NCBI GenBank assembly: GCA_023333565.1
Contig: JAJKFH010003256.1
Span: forward strand, 372,001-436,000
DNA from: Puffinus mauretanicus
Lineage: Eukaryota; Chordata; Aves; Procellariiformes; Procellariidae
Length of the DNA: 64,000 nucleotides
Direction: 5' to 3'
The first letter of the stretch is position 1. Each line of letters starts with the position of its first letter. Positions 1 to 12,100 of this stretch are shown in pieces. Under the pieces are notes generated by a model. The model was given only the letters and a program-made list of their open reading frames with translations. It searched no databases and was not told where the DNA came from. The translations under genes and the position numbers were made by a program.

Positions 1-3000
1 CTACAGGTGTCCGCGAGCATCTTCCCAAAGCCTTTTTGATCCCCTTCGTCAATGAGTTTGTCTCCATACACCCTCTCAGCTTCGTGGAGCCAGAGACGCA
101 CCAAGTCCACGGGACTTTTCAGGCATTCGGGGGTGGAGAACAACAGGCCCTGACAAACATGCAAATCCCTCAGTCCTCAGGGGTTTATTTTACTGCTACT
201 CTGAGCTGAGTTTAAAGGTTGGCTTTGGGAAGACATCATGGTACTTTTCAAGGACATGGCGCACTGCAAGGATGCATGATGAAGGAGAGAAAGGAATAAG
301 GATGTTTTAGAGGAAACAGCCCTCCCACTACCTGGAATATGTTGGAGAGGTCGCGGAGGTTGAAGAGGTAGTGGAACTTGATGGCTGTTGGCAAGAAGGT
401 GGAGGCGACCTTCTGGTGCAGAGCTGTTGGCAAGAAACAGGGGGTGAGCGGGTGGGCAGGCCCCAGAGACCACTGCAGCCTCCGGTGGGATCCCTGAGCC
501 TGGCTCGCTCTCCCCTCCGTGACCTTCAGCAGGTAGGGCAAGCCTGAGGTTTTAGTTGGACCATTTCTAGGGACACGATGCTGCATTTTGAACGTGAATA
601 GGAGAAGAGAAACAGAGGTTTCATTTGCACGGTGCCGTGATGCGGAGGTACTGTGTGGGGCTCCCAGTGCACTGGCCGATTGTAGTGTGGTTGGGTTTCC
701 CGGTGCCGGCGGGTGCGGGTGCATTCCCCGGGGGCCACCGCTGGCGCACGTCGCCTTCCCGCCCCCCCTGCGTGGGAGGGGCTCACCCAGCGCTGCTGCT
801 ACCAGCTGGGGCTGCAGCTTCTGGACAGCCGGCGGCATCCTCTGCAGGGCCAGGTGCTGCGCGAGGATGGTGCTGTACACAGTCAGCAGAGCCTCCTGGC
901 CGGGAAAGCTCATGGCGAAGACGCAGAAGTGGCGCTGCAGAAACGAGCAAAAATTCAGGTGAGAGCTTTGTCCCCAGGGGTTGATGCAGGCAGCTGACAC
1001 TGTGAGGTCCCCCACCACGTCCCAACTCCATCCCACCCCATCCCACTTCGTCCCACACCATCCCACCCCTCCAGGCTCTGGTCCCAGGAGAGCGAACCCG
1101 CTGGGGCACAGCCCCCTGCGCCGCGTACCTGCAGCCTGGGGTTGATGGTGAAGGACCCTGCGGTTGGGTTCATGCAGGCCACATACTGGCAGTTGTGAAT
1201 GTCCTTCAGGGTCAGTTTGTTCCTGTCGTACCTGCGCAGGGACCGGCACTGTGAGTCTTTCCCCAGGGATGGATTCCTCCAGCCGGGCTGTGCCCCACTG
1301 ACCCTGGGGAGCTCAGTGTGGGGGGATGCAGGAGTGGGGATCCCCATTCCCCCAGTGCTTGGCACAGCCCGGCAATGCTGTGTGGGACCCTTTCTGCGCC
1401 CCATGGCCAGACCTGGCCCCAAACCCCGCCACGGCAGCTGGCACTCTTCACTTCTCCTTCCCTTCCCAAGCAAGCCCTCCCCACTGCCTGCGCCGCATGC
1501 TGCACTGCCAGGCACGGGAATCCCCCGCCGGCGCTGGCAGCGGGGCTGTTTGCCTTGGACGGGGTTTGGAGTCACCAGCAGAGAGTTTTCCCATTCCTCT
1601 GCCAAAGTCTTTCCAGCAGCTCCGGGAATGAGGGGGCTGGAGGGAACAGGCGGCTCAGCTCCACCGGTAGCGTGGCACAGGAGGCAGCATGGGCAGGGCA
1701 CGGCTCCACCGGGATGGGAGAGGCGCCAGCACGGCACAGGTTTGCCAGGCAGAGGGTCACCAAGCCCCCGCAGTAGGGGCCGCTGGCCAGGCACCTACCA
1801 GTGCCCGTGGTCCATATGCTGCCGGATGAGCGTGTGCGGTGCCACGGTGCCATACTTGTCCACCTCTGGCATGTTCATGTCGTCGATGAAGTAGACGAGC
1901 CTCCTGGTCCCAGGCGGGCCGTAGTTCCTCCCTGATTTCTTCTCCAGGGGCTTCTCAAGGACAGCTGCAGTGAGAGGAGCGGGTGGGCGGTGGAGCAGCG
2001 CCAGGGGGCCGTGCGGCACAGCCCGGCGTGAGGCTGGCTGCCAGCTCAGGCCCACCTTACCCTGCAGCATGGCCGAGGTGGTGTAGAAGTTAAAGGGCAC
2101 AGATTGCACGAGATATTCGTCTGTGCTGAGTGCTTCAAGCTTGTCCCACATCAGGACCGATTTTCCCGTCCCCGCGTTCCCCACCAGCATCACTGGCCTC
2201 TGCTTCTCCATCAGCAGGTCCATGAAGTAGCGAATGCGAATGGTCTCCGCTGTGTGCACCATGGAGGCCTGGGGAAATCGCGCCGTCAATCCCTGGAGCT
2301 CGCCTCTTGCTGCTGGAGTTGACGTTTGCAGGCAGAGGCAGGATCTTCCGTTAGAGCAGCGGGCAGCGCGCTGGGAGCCTTGCCTGGTTTTCCCAGCAAT
2401 GCCAGCTGGTCTAATGGAAGATGCTCTCTCTCCGTACAAACCTGGTCCCTCTCTAAAGCAAAAGGTCTCAGGTGCTTGGTTATTCTAAAGACTTTCTGAC
2501 CAAAAATAGGAGCTGTCAGAAAAACAAGTTATTAAAACAGAACAACACAGCACAGTTCCTGAAACTGTCCCCAATGTTTTTGCTCAGCCAATGCACAGGC
2601 CACATTCAGCTGCGGCACCTCTCCCTTTCCCTAACATCTTTGACACAACCCCCCTCCCTCAGGACAGCATTTCAAAAGACATGCAAATAAAGTTTTGAAG
2701 TACATTTTTGCTTTCAGGCAATAGTTATAATTATTTCATGAGAATCTATGAAGCCACAGGTTAATGTGAAATTAAAAAAGAAGAGTTGCAACTTGCAGCT
2801 CTCGCTGAGGTTTCTGCAGGGTAAAGCAGAACCACAAAAAGCCACGGGGTTTGCCGGGTGCCATCAGCCTGTGCGGCGGCATGGCAGAGCCAGCCCAAAT
2901 CCCTGCGCTGCTCCAGGCGCGGGGTCTTGCCCAGTGTTGCTCATGGGGAGACCATGGAGTAATAAACAAATAAAACACATAAACAAAGAAAGCTTGTGGG

Positions 3001-3180
3001 AAATACCTGTAAAGGGACTTCGGGATCAAGTTTGAATTTTGGCACCTTTTCAGTCCAGAGCATGAATTTCTTTGTTTCCAGATCAATGTAATAGTCAAAA
3101 ATTGTCCCCTGAGAAGGAAACTTGATGGTTTTAAACTCGTTCACCCACCACTTGCTGAACTCCAGGCGGTAATCCACAAG
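1..3180 (-). CDS. DNAH17: DNAH17 exons 45-51: start of the AAA3 module, cut by the window edge
   Basis: Exons in coding order: 3007-3180, 2061-2268, 1799-1964, 1129-1231, 787-934, 332-423, 1-149 (partial). AAA3 is the regulatory ATP-binding module. The P-loop GNAGTGKS is at about residues 2456-2463 (exon 46). Walker B is [11 protein letters not shown] at about 2518-2528 (exon 47), followed by [17 protein letters not shown] (exon 48), [13 protein letters not shown] residues (exon 50) and LRDLSNIFQ. Exon 51 reads [20 protein letters not shown] and then a less conserved run. It reaches the window edge without a convincing donor, so the reading frame continues to the left. AAA4, the stalk and its microtubule-binding tip, AAA5 and AAA6 are not in the window. 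Confidence 0.94.
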
Positions 3181-6100
3181 CTGCAAGGAACCAAACAGAG
3201 AAAAACTCAGAAACTAGCCAATGTTGTTGCTTTAGTACTTTCTGAAGGGATGCGGCTGAGGGACGAAGTTCTGGCGAGCAGGCAGGTGCGGGCAGGCGCC
3301 GAACAGTTGGTCCCAGAGCCGTACCTGGTCCTGGAACATGGCCCCACCGAAGGCCCAGGCACAGGCGAAGACGAAGTAGAGCTCGTAGAGCTCCCGGGGC
3401 GAGTCCGGCGGGGCAGTCTGCGGCGTCAGGAGGCACTCCAGCAGGTACAGCGCCGTCTGTATCACCGTGATCTCGGGGACAGGGGTGATCGTCTTGAATC
3501 CAGACTTGAGCTTCTCTAGGCACACTGGCAGGTACTTGTCAAAGAGGATCATCAGATTTGCCTTCTCGGACTGCACCGTCCTTGTCTCGATCCAGCTGGT
3601 CACAACGCTGCGGGAGGGATGGGCAGGGCTGCAGGTGAGCACAAGCACCCATCCCGTCCCGTCCCATCCCATCCATCTCCCTCTCCAGGCTCACGGGTTC
3701 CAGCCCAGGTCCGTGGGGTTGATGTAGAGGATTCCTGCCCGGGACACGGTTGCCGGCGTGGCGGTCCGCAGGTGGCTGATCTCGAAGAGAAGCCGCATGG
3801 TGGGGTTGAGGGGGATGCGCTCATTGCTGGCCAAGGTGAGAACCTGGGAGAAGTGGCCCGTCATGGGGGGATGCCCTGACCTTGGGGCCCAGGCTTGAAT
3901 ACAAGCTGATCACCCCAAGTTAATGAGCGAGCAAAGCTCCTGAGGTGTGATGGCACCAACCTTATTGTCATCCATGACTGTGTTCAGGGACTCGATCCAC
4001 ATGGGGTCAATATCTCCATCGAGGATGATCCACTTGGGCCCCTTATGTGTGATGTTGGCCAGGTCACGCATCGCTGAAGAAAACAGACCTGCCATATAGA
4101 GAAACACGTGGGTTTGTCCTTTCCACACATGGCACGTTTGCTGGGGGGACATGAAGGACTGGGTGCTTCCCTGAAACATGTTCCTCCTCTCTCACACTCC
4201 AGTAAAAAGTCCCAAGGAAAGGTCTTCCCATTCCATCACCACATCACAAAGTGTTTACAGAGACACATTTTATGAAGGTATTTGCCTATGTGCCAGCCGC
4301 TGCTGAAGGATGTTTTGGGCCAGTTCCCACCTGGGGTAAGCGACCGCTCAAAAGTGTTGGTGTCTCACCATCCTTCCACTCTCGCGTGGATGGATTAATA
4401 ACCCCAAACAGCTCATTGCAGGTCACAGCCTTTGGGTCGAGGTCCACAGTGACCGGCTTCTGCTTCATGCTTTGGTACGTCTTGTTGAGTGACCTCAGCA
4501 CCTGCGGAGAGGGGAACCGTGCAGCCATGGCCACTGCTTCTATGAGGGTTCTGCAGCCTTTGGCAGTCTTTGCCCACAGCCGGGGGCACAGAGCCTTGCT
4601 CCCACCCGCTGCAGAGCACCCAGAACAGCCACTGGGAAGGCTCTGGACTTCCCTCTGTGGAGCCAGCTCCTGGCTGGGGTGTTGTGGGAGCCCGGAGCCC
4701 CGCCAGCCGGCACTGTCCTGCCGGCATCGTAGCACGCAGGGCGTCACGAGAGCATGCCCCTGCCTGCTCCCTGCCTTGTCCCCGCTCTGCTCACGGGTGT
4801 CCTGGGTAGCCCCTGAGCTGTGCATCCCAAACCTGCTCCGCTCCACAGGCTCAGCCCAACACGCATGGTGCTGGAGGGCCCGGCGTGGCAATGGACACTG
4901 GCCGTGCTGCTGTCCCCTACCCAGACGCTGCTGCTGGTGCGGCTGTGGGTCTGCGTGGCTGGCCGGGGCCAGCGGCAACATCCTTGCCAAGAGGACAGGG
5001 GAGGCCATGGGATGTGCTTGGCCAGGGGCAGGAGGGGACTCGTGTCCTCAGAGATGGTTTGGCTGCTACCTGTGACTTGCCACAGCCGGTGTTGCCGACG
5101 ACAAAGACGGAATGTCTCACTTGCAGCAGCTCCTCCAGCTGCACCACCTTCAGCACGAAGCTCTCCTCTGCCTGCAGCTTCAGCTCCAGCATGGACTGCC
5201 TAATGATCTGGGAGGGAGAGTAGGCGCTGACCACGGGCAGCCGTCATGGCTCGGCAAGACCCCAGAGACGAGCTGGCCGCCCCCAGCAGTGCCGGATGGA
5301 CTTTCAGCCTCTGGACCCTGCCAGGGCTGGCATGTCTCTGGTGCTGGTGCCGCGCCTGGGCTTGCACCTTCTCAAAGTTGAGATCCCTCTTCCTGGGGAC
5401 ATCCAGGGCTGGGAACAGGTCTCCAATCAGCCCCATGAAGATGGGCAAGTCGTCTGTCACGATCTTGGGGATGTTGAAATCTCGTAAAGCTCTCATCAGA
5501 ACTTGGTCCTCAGCACGGCCAGGGTCCTCTCTCTTCAAGGAGCCAGCTACCACCAGCACGGACTTGATAGCCCGCAGACCCCAGTCATAATGGTCCTGCC
5601 AACAGCCAGTAAAGTATTACAATTCCACTTTGGTGAGGGAGATCTGCTTTAAACAACACTGCAGAGGAACACCCTGTCCATTGCCCCACACCCAGGTTGT
5701 TGTAAATCACTTCTGTTGAGATGAATAATATCTGGATGCTCTCATCTTAACTGGCTGTATTCTATTCTATTCTATTTTTGGACTACTTGATTTCTTCCAG
5801 AAGGCAGAAATATGCCATATGATGCACCAGCGTGGAAGTGGAATTTGTCCAGCCATAGACTTGAACTATGTAGAACGTCAGCCAGAATATTACTAGCAGC
5901 AATCCTACTACAATCTGTCAGGTTTGAAATTCAAATGGACTCTTTCATCTTAAAGAACCTTGCAATATTGTTAAATTACCTGTTTAGATAGTAGCTCTTT
6001 GCAGAGTGTGTACAAAGTAATGAACTTTCTTGCTAGAAGCTTAGCATCAATAAAACCTTCTGCAACAAGCATGATTTCACAGATCAGTTCAAAATCGGGG

Positions 6101-9100
6101 ACCACCATGGCGCAGGGTCTGGAGAAGAGCAGCGGCAGGTTAGCAGGGCTGGGCACAGACGTCCAGACGCCCCTTGCCCTCCCACAGCCAGCAAGAATTT
6201 GCACTCAAGTTTCCAATATAAATTGTTCCCTGCTGCTGTTAGCATCAGAGAATTGGGCAGTAATTTATGCCAGCTGGGGTCTCTGGAGGTCTCTTGTCCA
6301 GCCTCCTGCTCCAAGCAGGGCTCAGGCCACCTGGGCCTTCTCCAGTCACAGTTTGAGTTCCTCCAAGGACAGAGATCCCACAGCATCCCTGGGCCACCCC
6401 TTCCAGTGCTTAACCATCTTTTTTTCTCATTCTCAGTTGGATTTTTAGCTGAAGGTGGCAATTAGATACCCTGAGCATCCTCTTCTCCAGGCTGAGCGGC
6501 CCAGCTGTCCCAGCCCCTGACCATCTCAGGGGCTTTGAGCAGGGTTGTCCTGGGGTGCCAAGGTCTCCCTGACACACGGGCTGCCAGTACACACGTCCTT
6601 GTTTGCACTAGCAAAGGCTTAGTTCACGTTATGGATGTAGCAGTTGAGTGCTACCACAGAGGTAAATGCTATGACGACTGCCAGTACATAATGACCTCTC
6701 TGCCTACGTGTACCTGAACAGAGCTTTTAAATTTTCAGGCAGTTCTGTCCGTCCTGCGTAGCCAGGATTCATGGTAATGAACAGCCCGACCGACGGGATC
6801 AGAGCGATCATCTCTCCAAGGAAATTGAATGTTTTCTTCTTGGCGCGAATTGCATCTTGAATACATTTCACCTGGCAGACAAGCGGAGGTGTCAGTGCCA
6901 GCAGCCCCACAGCTCCCTGCCCTGCGCCCCCGGCTCACCCTCACCGCCCGCCTGCAGAAAACGAGCCTGGAGGTTCGGTCATGCCATCGGCAATGTTAGA
7001 AATAATATCAACAGCTTGCCAAAGGCACGGCAGCGTAGCAATCCCGGGACTCAGGAGAGCTGGCCTTAAATCAGCTTCTTCCCAGGCACCGCGACGCCCT
7101 GTCCCCAGGTGATGGCAGAGCCGGCGGAGGGTGACGGGTCACTGGGATGGGACACAGCTGGGCTGCGTGATCTTAAACATGCCCAAAGCTCCGTACTGCT
7201 GCGCTTCCCCTCCATTTTCCTCCCAACATGACACAGTGGAAATAACAGCAGCAAACTGTCCCTTTGAAAGTCAGGTTTAACTGAGACAACATTCAGTATG
7301 TGAACTGGAAATGCTGACAGGCTCACCCAGTCCCTACAGCACCCCACGCTGCTGCTGGTTTTGTACGTACCTGCACAGCAATCACGGACAAAACCTCCAC
7401 TGAAATGCGATTGAATTCGTCGAAACAGCCCCAGGCGCCGGTCTGAGCAAGCCCCTTGTAGATATTGCCGCAGGACTGGAGAGAAAGCACCAGAGATGGG
7501 CTTCAGACAACGAGTTTTTCATGGAGGCTGCAACATGGGAATTTGTTAAGAAAGCTCAAGTGTGGAGAGCTGCTTGTGCTTTTATGGTTTGTGCTGTTCC
7601 CTAGGGAAATGCCCCGCAGTGTTACAGCCCCCCAGGCTCCCAGGGACATGAGCTGGCCAGAGCTGTGGTGGGAGTGAGCAGCATGGGATGGCACCAGGAG
7701 CTGCTGCCGGACCCACAGGTTTCTCGCCGGCTGCCAAGCCAGGGAGAGGAGAGCAGCTTCAGGGCATTGGCAATGGATGCTGCAGCTGGACATGGGGGTG
7801 GATGCTGCAGTGGTGCCTCCTGAAAGAGGCTCCCCCCTTGTCTTGGTGGGCAACCCACGGCTATCGCCTCGGTGCTGCCATCCCTTTCCCCTGCGCCCTA
7901 CCTTGTAGTCCATCTGCTCAGAGCAGTTGAAGACATAAACCATCATGCCCACCGCCCGGCCCAGGTCCTTGGTGGTCTCTGTCTTCCCGGTGCCCGCAGG
8001 GCCGGCGGGGGCCCCCCCCATGAAGAGGTGGAGGGACTGTGTCAGGGTGATGTAGCACCTGCGGAAGGGAGGACGGGCAGGGCTGATGGTGCCAGCAGCG
8101 TGGCACGGGCAGCGGGAGGCGCGGGGAGCTGAGCCCCTACCGATCCGTCAGGGGGGTGATGACCAGCCGGGGGGTGTTCCCCAGGTACTCATAGGAGTAC
8201 TGGAGCTGAGCATCGCAGATGTTGGCATAGCAGTGCCTCCTCCCCTCGTCCCAGCGGTGCCGGAGCTGGGACTGCCAGGTGAACGCCTGGGCGCTCTCCA
8301 CCTGTGGAGAAGCTGGCTGTGGAGGGCAGGCCGGCACCGGCACTGCCCGCCCCAACCCGCTGGCACAGCAAGCTCCCAAACACGCGTTGGGACCGTTTGT
8401 CACCTCTGTACACGAGGAGAGCGTGCAAATGGGTCCCAGTGTAATGCTGGGGTGGGTGAGGACCGTCCCACCACGTGGCCCAGCCCACCTCGCACCCGCC
8501 GACCGCGGTGCACAGCCCTGCGCCGAGGCTCGCGGCTCCCACCGAGCGCGGCAGCAACCAGCAAAACTGCTCCTTGATCTGGCTTTGTGTGAGACCCAGC
8601 CCAGTCTTGTCTGACCCCGGCCGTGCTGTCACCTCCCCGGCTCCCGCGCACCCCTAACACTCCACGTGTGGTTTCCTCACACAATCAGGATACTTTGAAA
8701 ATATTGGAAAGTAATAACATAACAGGAAGTCTTTGCTCAGAAGTGCAAAGAAACAAAGCAGTAAAAATATCCTCTTGTAACAAATACCTTCGCAAGGATC
8801 ATTTTGGCCACAACATCCCTGGCATGGACATCAATGGTACAGATTGTCATGATCTTCATCCTGTCTCCTGCAGTTAGGTTTCCAATGAGTAGTGAAATCA
8901 GTGCATTTAGCTGAGTAATCTGAGGAAGGAAAGAAATGATGAACAGAAAAAAGACATCACACTTTGCCCATCTCCCGGTGACCCCCTGGACTGGACCTCG
9001 CCTCTTCCAAGCAGAGAGGGGCTGCAGGACAGCTCGAGGTCAGGTTCGAGGGATGCCAACCTGCTTTTTGTTGTAATCCCTCATTGCATTCTCATAGCCT

Positions 9101-12100
9101 TCCTCCAGCCTTGAAAAGGCAATGCCGACTTCTGTAGTCCACCAGATCTGGGTGCACGTCAGAGCAACCTGCAGCAAACCACAGGGACAAAATGTGGCCA
9201 TAAAGGGAAATACGCCGTCCCCGCGACGGCTCAGGGCAGGCGCCTGCACCTCCCCGGCTCTGCGCTTGCTCCTCCTCTCGGACCTTGGCTCACGGAGCCG
9301 CTGGCCAGCCCGGCCCCGCACGGCAGCTCCCACCTGTGCTGGGTAGTCGAACACCCACTGGTCCCGCGGCTTCTCCTCGTAGGTCACCATGGCCTCGGGG
9401 ATCAGGCACCGCAGCGTGGAGCGCATGCTCGCCAGCACTCGGTTCAGCCAAACCTCGACCTGGAGGGTGACATCCAGCAAACCCTGAGAGAGCGGTTCCT
9501 AGCCCGTGTTCGCTCTGGCTGCGTGACCCCGCGGCAGCGTGCAAGCGGCTCCTGGCTGCTCTGCACGGCAAGCTTCTGCCTGTGCGTTGTAACAAGCTGG
9601 ATGAAAGACCCCAGTACACGGCCCCGCAGGGCACTTCCCGTGGCAGTTTATGAAGCATGGGCTGAGGGTGAACAACAGAGAGGGGGAAAACACGCTGTGA
9701 CCGCCTGAGGGGCTGCGAGGCTGGAGTGGGTTTATATGACTCTGATATTGCTGCAGCGCTGTTCTACACCCGCAATGCAGATCCCATTTCTGTTTTTTTT
9801 TTTTTTTTGCTGAAAGGCTTCACGATTGCATTTTAAAACTGCTGCCAGGCTGTTAGTGCACAACAAGCAAAAGGCTCGTCCCCGTCCTGAACCTGCCCAC
9901 CTCTGTCCCCGCAAGCGGAGGCTCCACGGAGCTCGGCTGACCTGGCCAGACAAGTCACAGTCTGTGTCGAGGGGCACGTACTCCTCGTCCCTGCTGAACA
10001 TCCCCAGGCCAACCTTCAGGGGCTTTTTGTCCAGACTCATCTTGAACTTCAGTTTAGCCAGACTGTCAAACAGCTTCGGCAGATGACGGGACACCTGAGA
10101 ACAGAAGCATGGCAGAAGATCAGGGACCCCCAGTCCCACGCAGAGGTGTAATCACCACTTGGATTAACTCCCACACGTCCCTCAGGGTGCTGCATCCCTG
10201 AGAAGGGGGGTGCCAGGGATGGTGTTCTGTCTGTTAGAATGAAAAATATTTTAAAAATGCTATAACAAGATAGCACGCAAGAGACACAGGACTTGCCTCC
10301 ACACTTTACACTCAGCCCATACCTCAACTGGCTCATTCCCATTAGATAAAATATCAAGCAGGTCTGCAGAGGAAACAAAGTAGAATCTGGGAAAAGCCAG
10401 TCTTTTGGTCTCAAGGTATTCAGCCAAAGCCTTCTCACAGAGTGCCAATCTAACAAAACAAGGAAGAAAAACTGCAGTTAAAACCTCCACATATTAATTT
10501 TTACTCTTTACAAAGTGATTGCCATGTTGAGGAAGATGCCACTTTGGAGAAATCAAACTCTTTCTTTGGCCCTAGACCAGCCGGTGGAGGCTCCTCCATA
10601 ACACTTCACCAGAACGACTCAAACCTCACCTTTTCTGCAACGCTTCTAGCTTGTCGTAGAGACCAGGCTTGTTTGTAGCTTCAATCACATTGGGAGTTTT
10701 TACCGCATCGGCCATTAAGTCCTGCAAGAGGAAAAATGCTTCAGCTCTACCTGAACTGGCGGCAAGCCCTCAGGGGCCCGGGGGGTGACGGGCTTCGCAC
10801 TTTGAAATCTTGATCGATAGCATCAAAATGCTTCGAGTCCTCTGGCAGTTGACTGCGGATGTCTTCGGAGCCAATGAAGATGCTTTCCAGGTGACTCCAC
10901 GTCCTCTGCACCTCAAACCAGATGCTGATAACGGAGTCAGTGGTCGACAGCTTCTGCTGCCAGCCCGACACCTCCTGAAGGAAGAAGGCTAGGTACTTGG
11001 AGGTCATCAGGTTCTGCAGCTGCACTTGGTTGTCCTCCAGCGTTTCGATGAGCACCTCATCTGACTTGAGCAGCATGATGCCAGTCCTGGCGTGGGGCTC
11101 ATGCTCAAACTGCATTGTTGCCCAGGTAACATCCAGGGTGTCCAGCACCTGCAGACGGGGCATGAGAAATGAGCTGGACTCTGCAGTGCCGAGTCCCAGA
11201 CCCTGCGGAAAGGCAAGGCAGCAACAGGAATGCCTCTTCCAGAGCATGAGCTCCACAGTGCCACACTGCCTGTGGACTCCAGCCCCCAGCAGCAGGAATA
11301 CAAGCCGCTAACAGCCACAGAGCCACATCCGAGCAGGGCTCTCAGCAAAACAGGATAGGAACCAAGCCCCATTTACCTTCTCCATCCCCGACTCTTTCAT
11401 GGCTTTGTCCACGATGCCATGAACCTCATCCTCAAATTTGTGCAGGTTCAGCTGCAGCAGATCCGCAAGGGTGGTGTCCTCGGACATGGTGAAGTTCACC
11501 TGGAGCAGAACCGGCACTGTCAGGGCATGGACTCCCCTCTGCGGAGAGCTAGCCCAGCGGCTCGCCCAAACGAGCTTATTAACACCCACGTTTAAAGACC
11601 CTACAGAAATATTTGTGTATGGCCAGCTTTTAAAACAGATTGCATGCTTCCCCTGATGGATGCAAATCTCAGGAGCCTCCCGGGTCAGGGGTTGGAGCCA
11701 GGGAAGGGCAGGAGGGCTGGGAGCACCTTGGTTGCCTGCATGAGCTCATGCCAGTGCCGGTTCCTGATGGCTGGGTTCTGCAGCTCGTTCACAGCGCGCA
11801 GGGACTTTATCATGTTCTTCATGCTGTTGTCCAGCCCTGTGAACGCATCCCAACTTCTCATCTCCTTATCCAAGCTTCGAATGTCTTTAGCAAATTTCTT
11901 ACAATCAATATCCATCTGCTCAACATTGATATCCTTCCACTTGGTGGTTTTCCAGTCATCAATGCTCGTGTTAACCTAAATTCGGGAATACATTTTCACA
12001 GGATGTATAAGTAGCAGAAGCACTCCTGCCCAGATGAAGATTAGTATACCCGGCGCCTGTACACCCTGTGCACCCGCCATGCCTCCCACACGTGCACACC

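Noticed and set aside
9334..9483. Longer DNAH17 exon 31 with acceptor at 9484
   Set aside because: It would insert eight residues before VEVWLNRVL. The acceptor at 9460-9461 gives the conserved SGQVEVWL junction.
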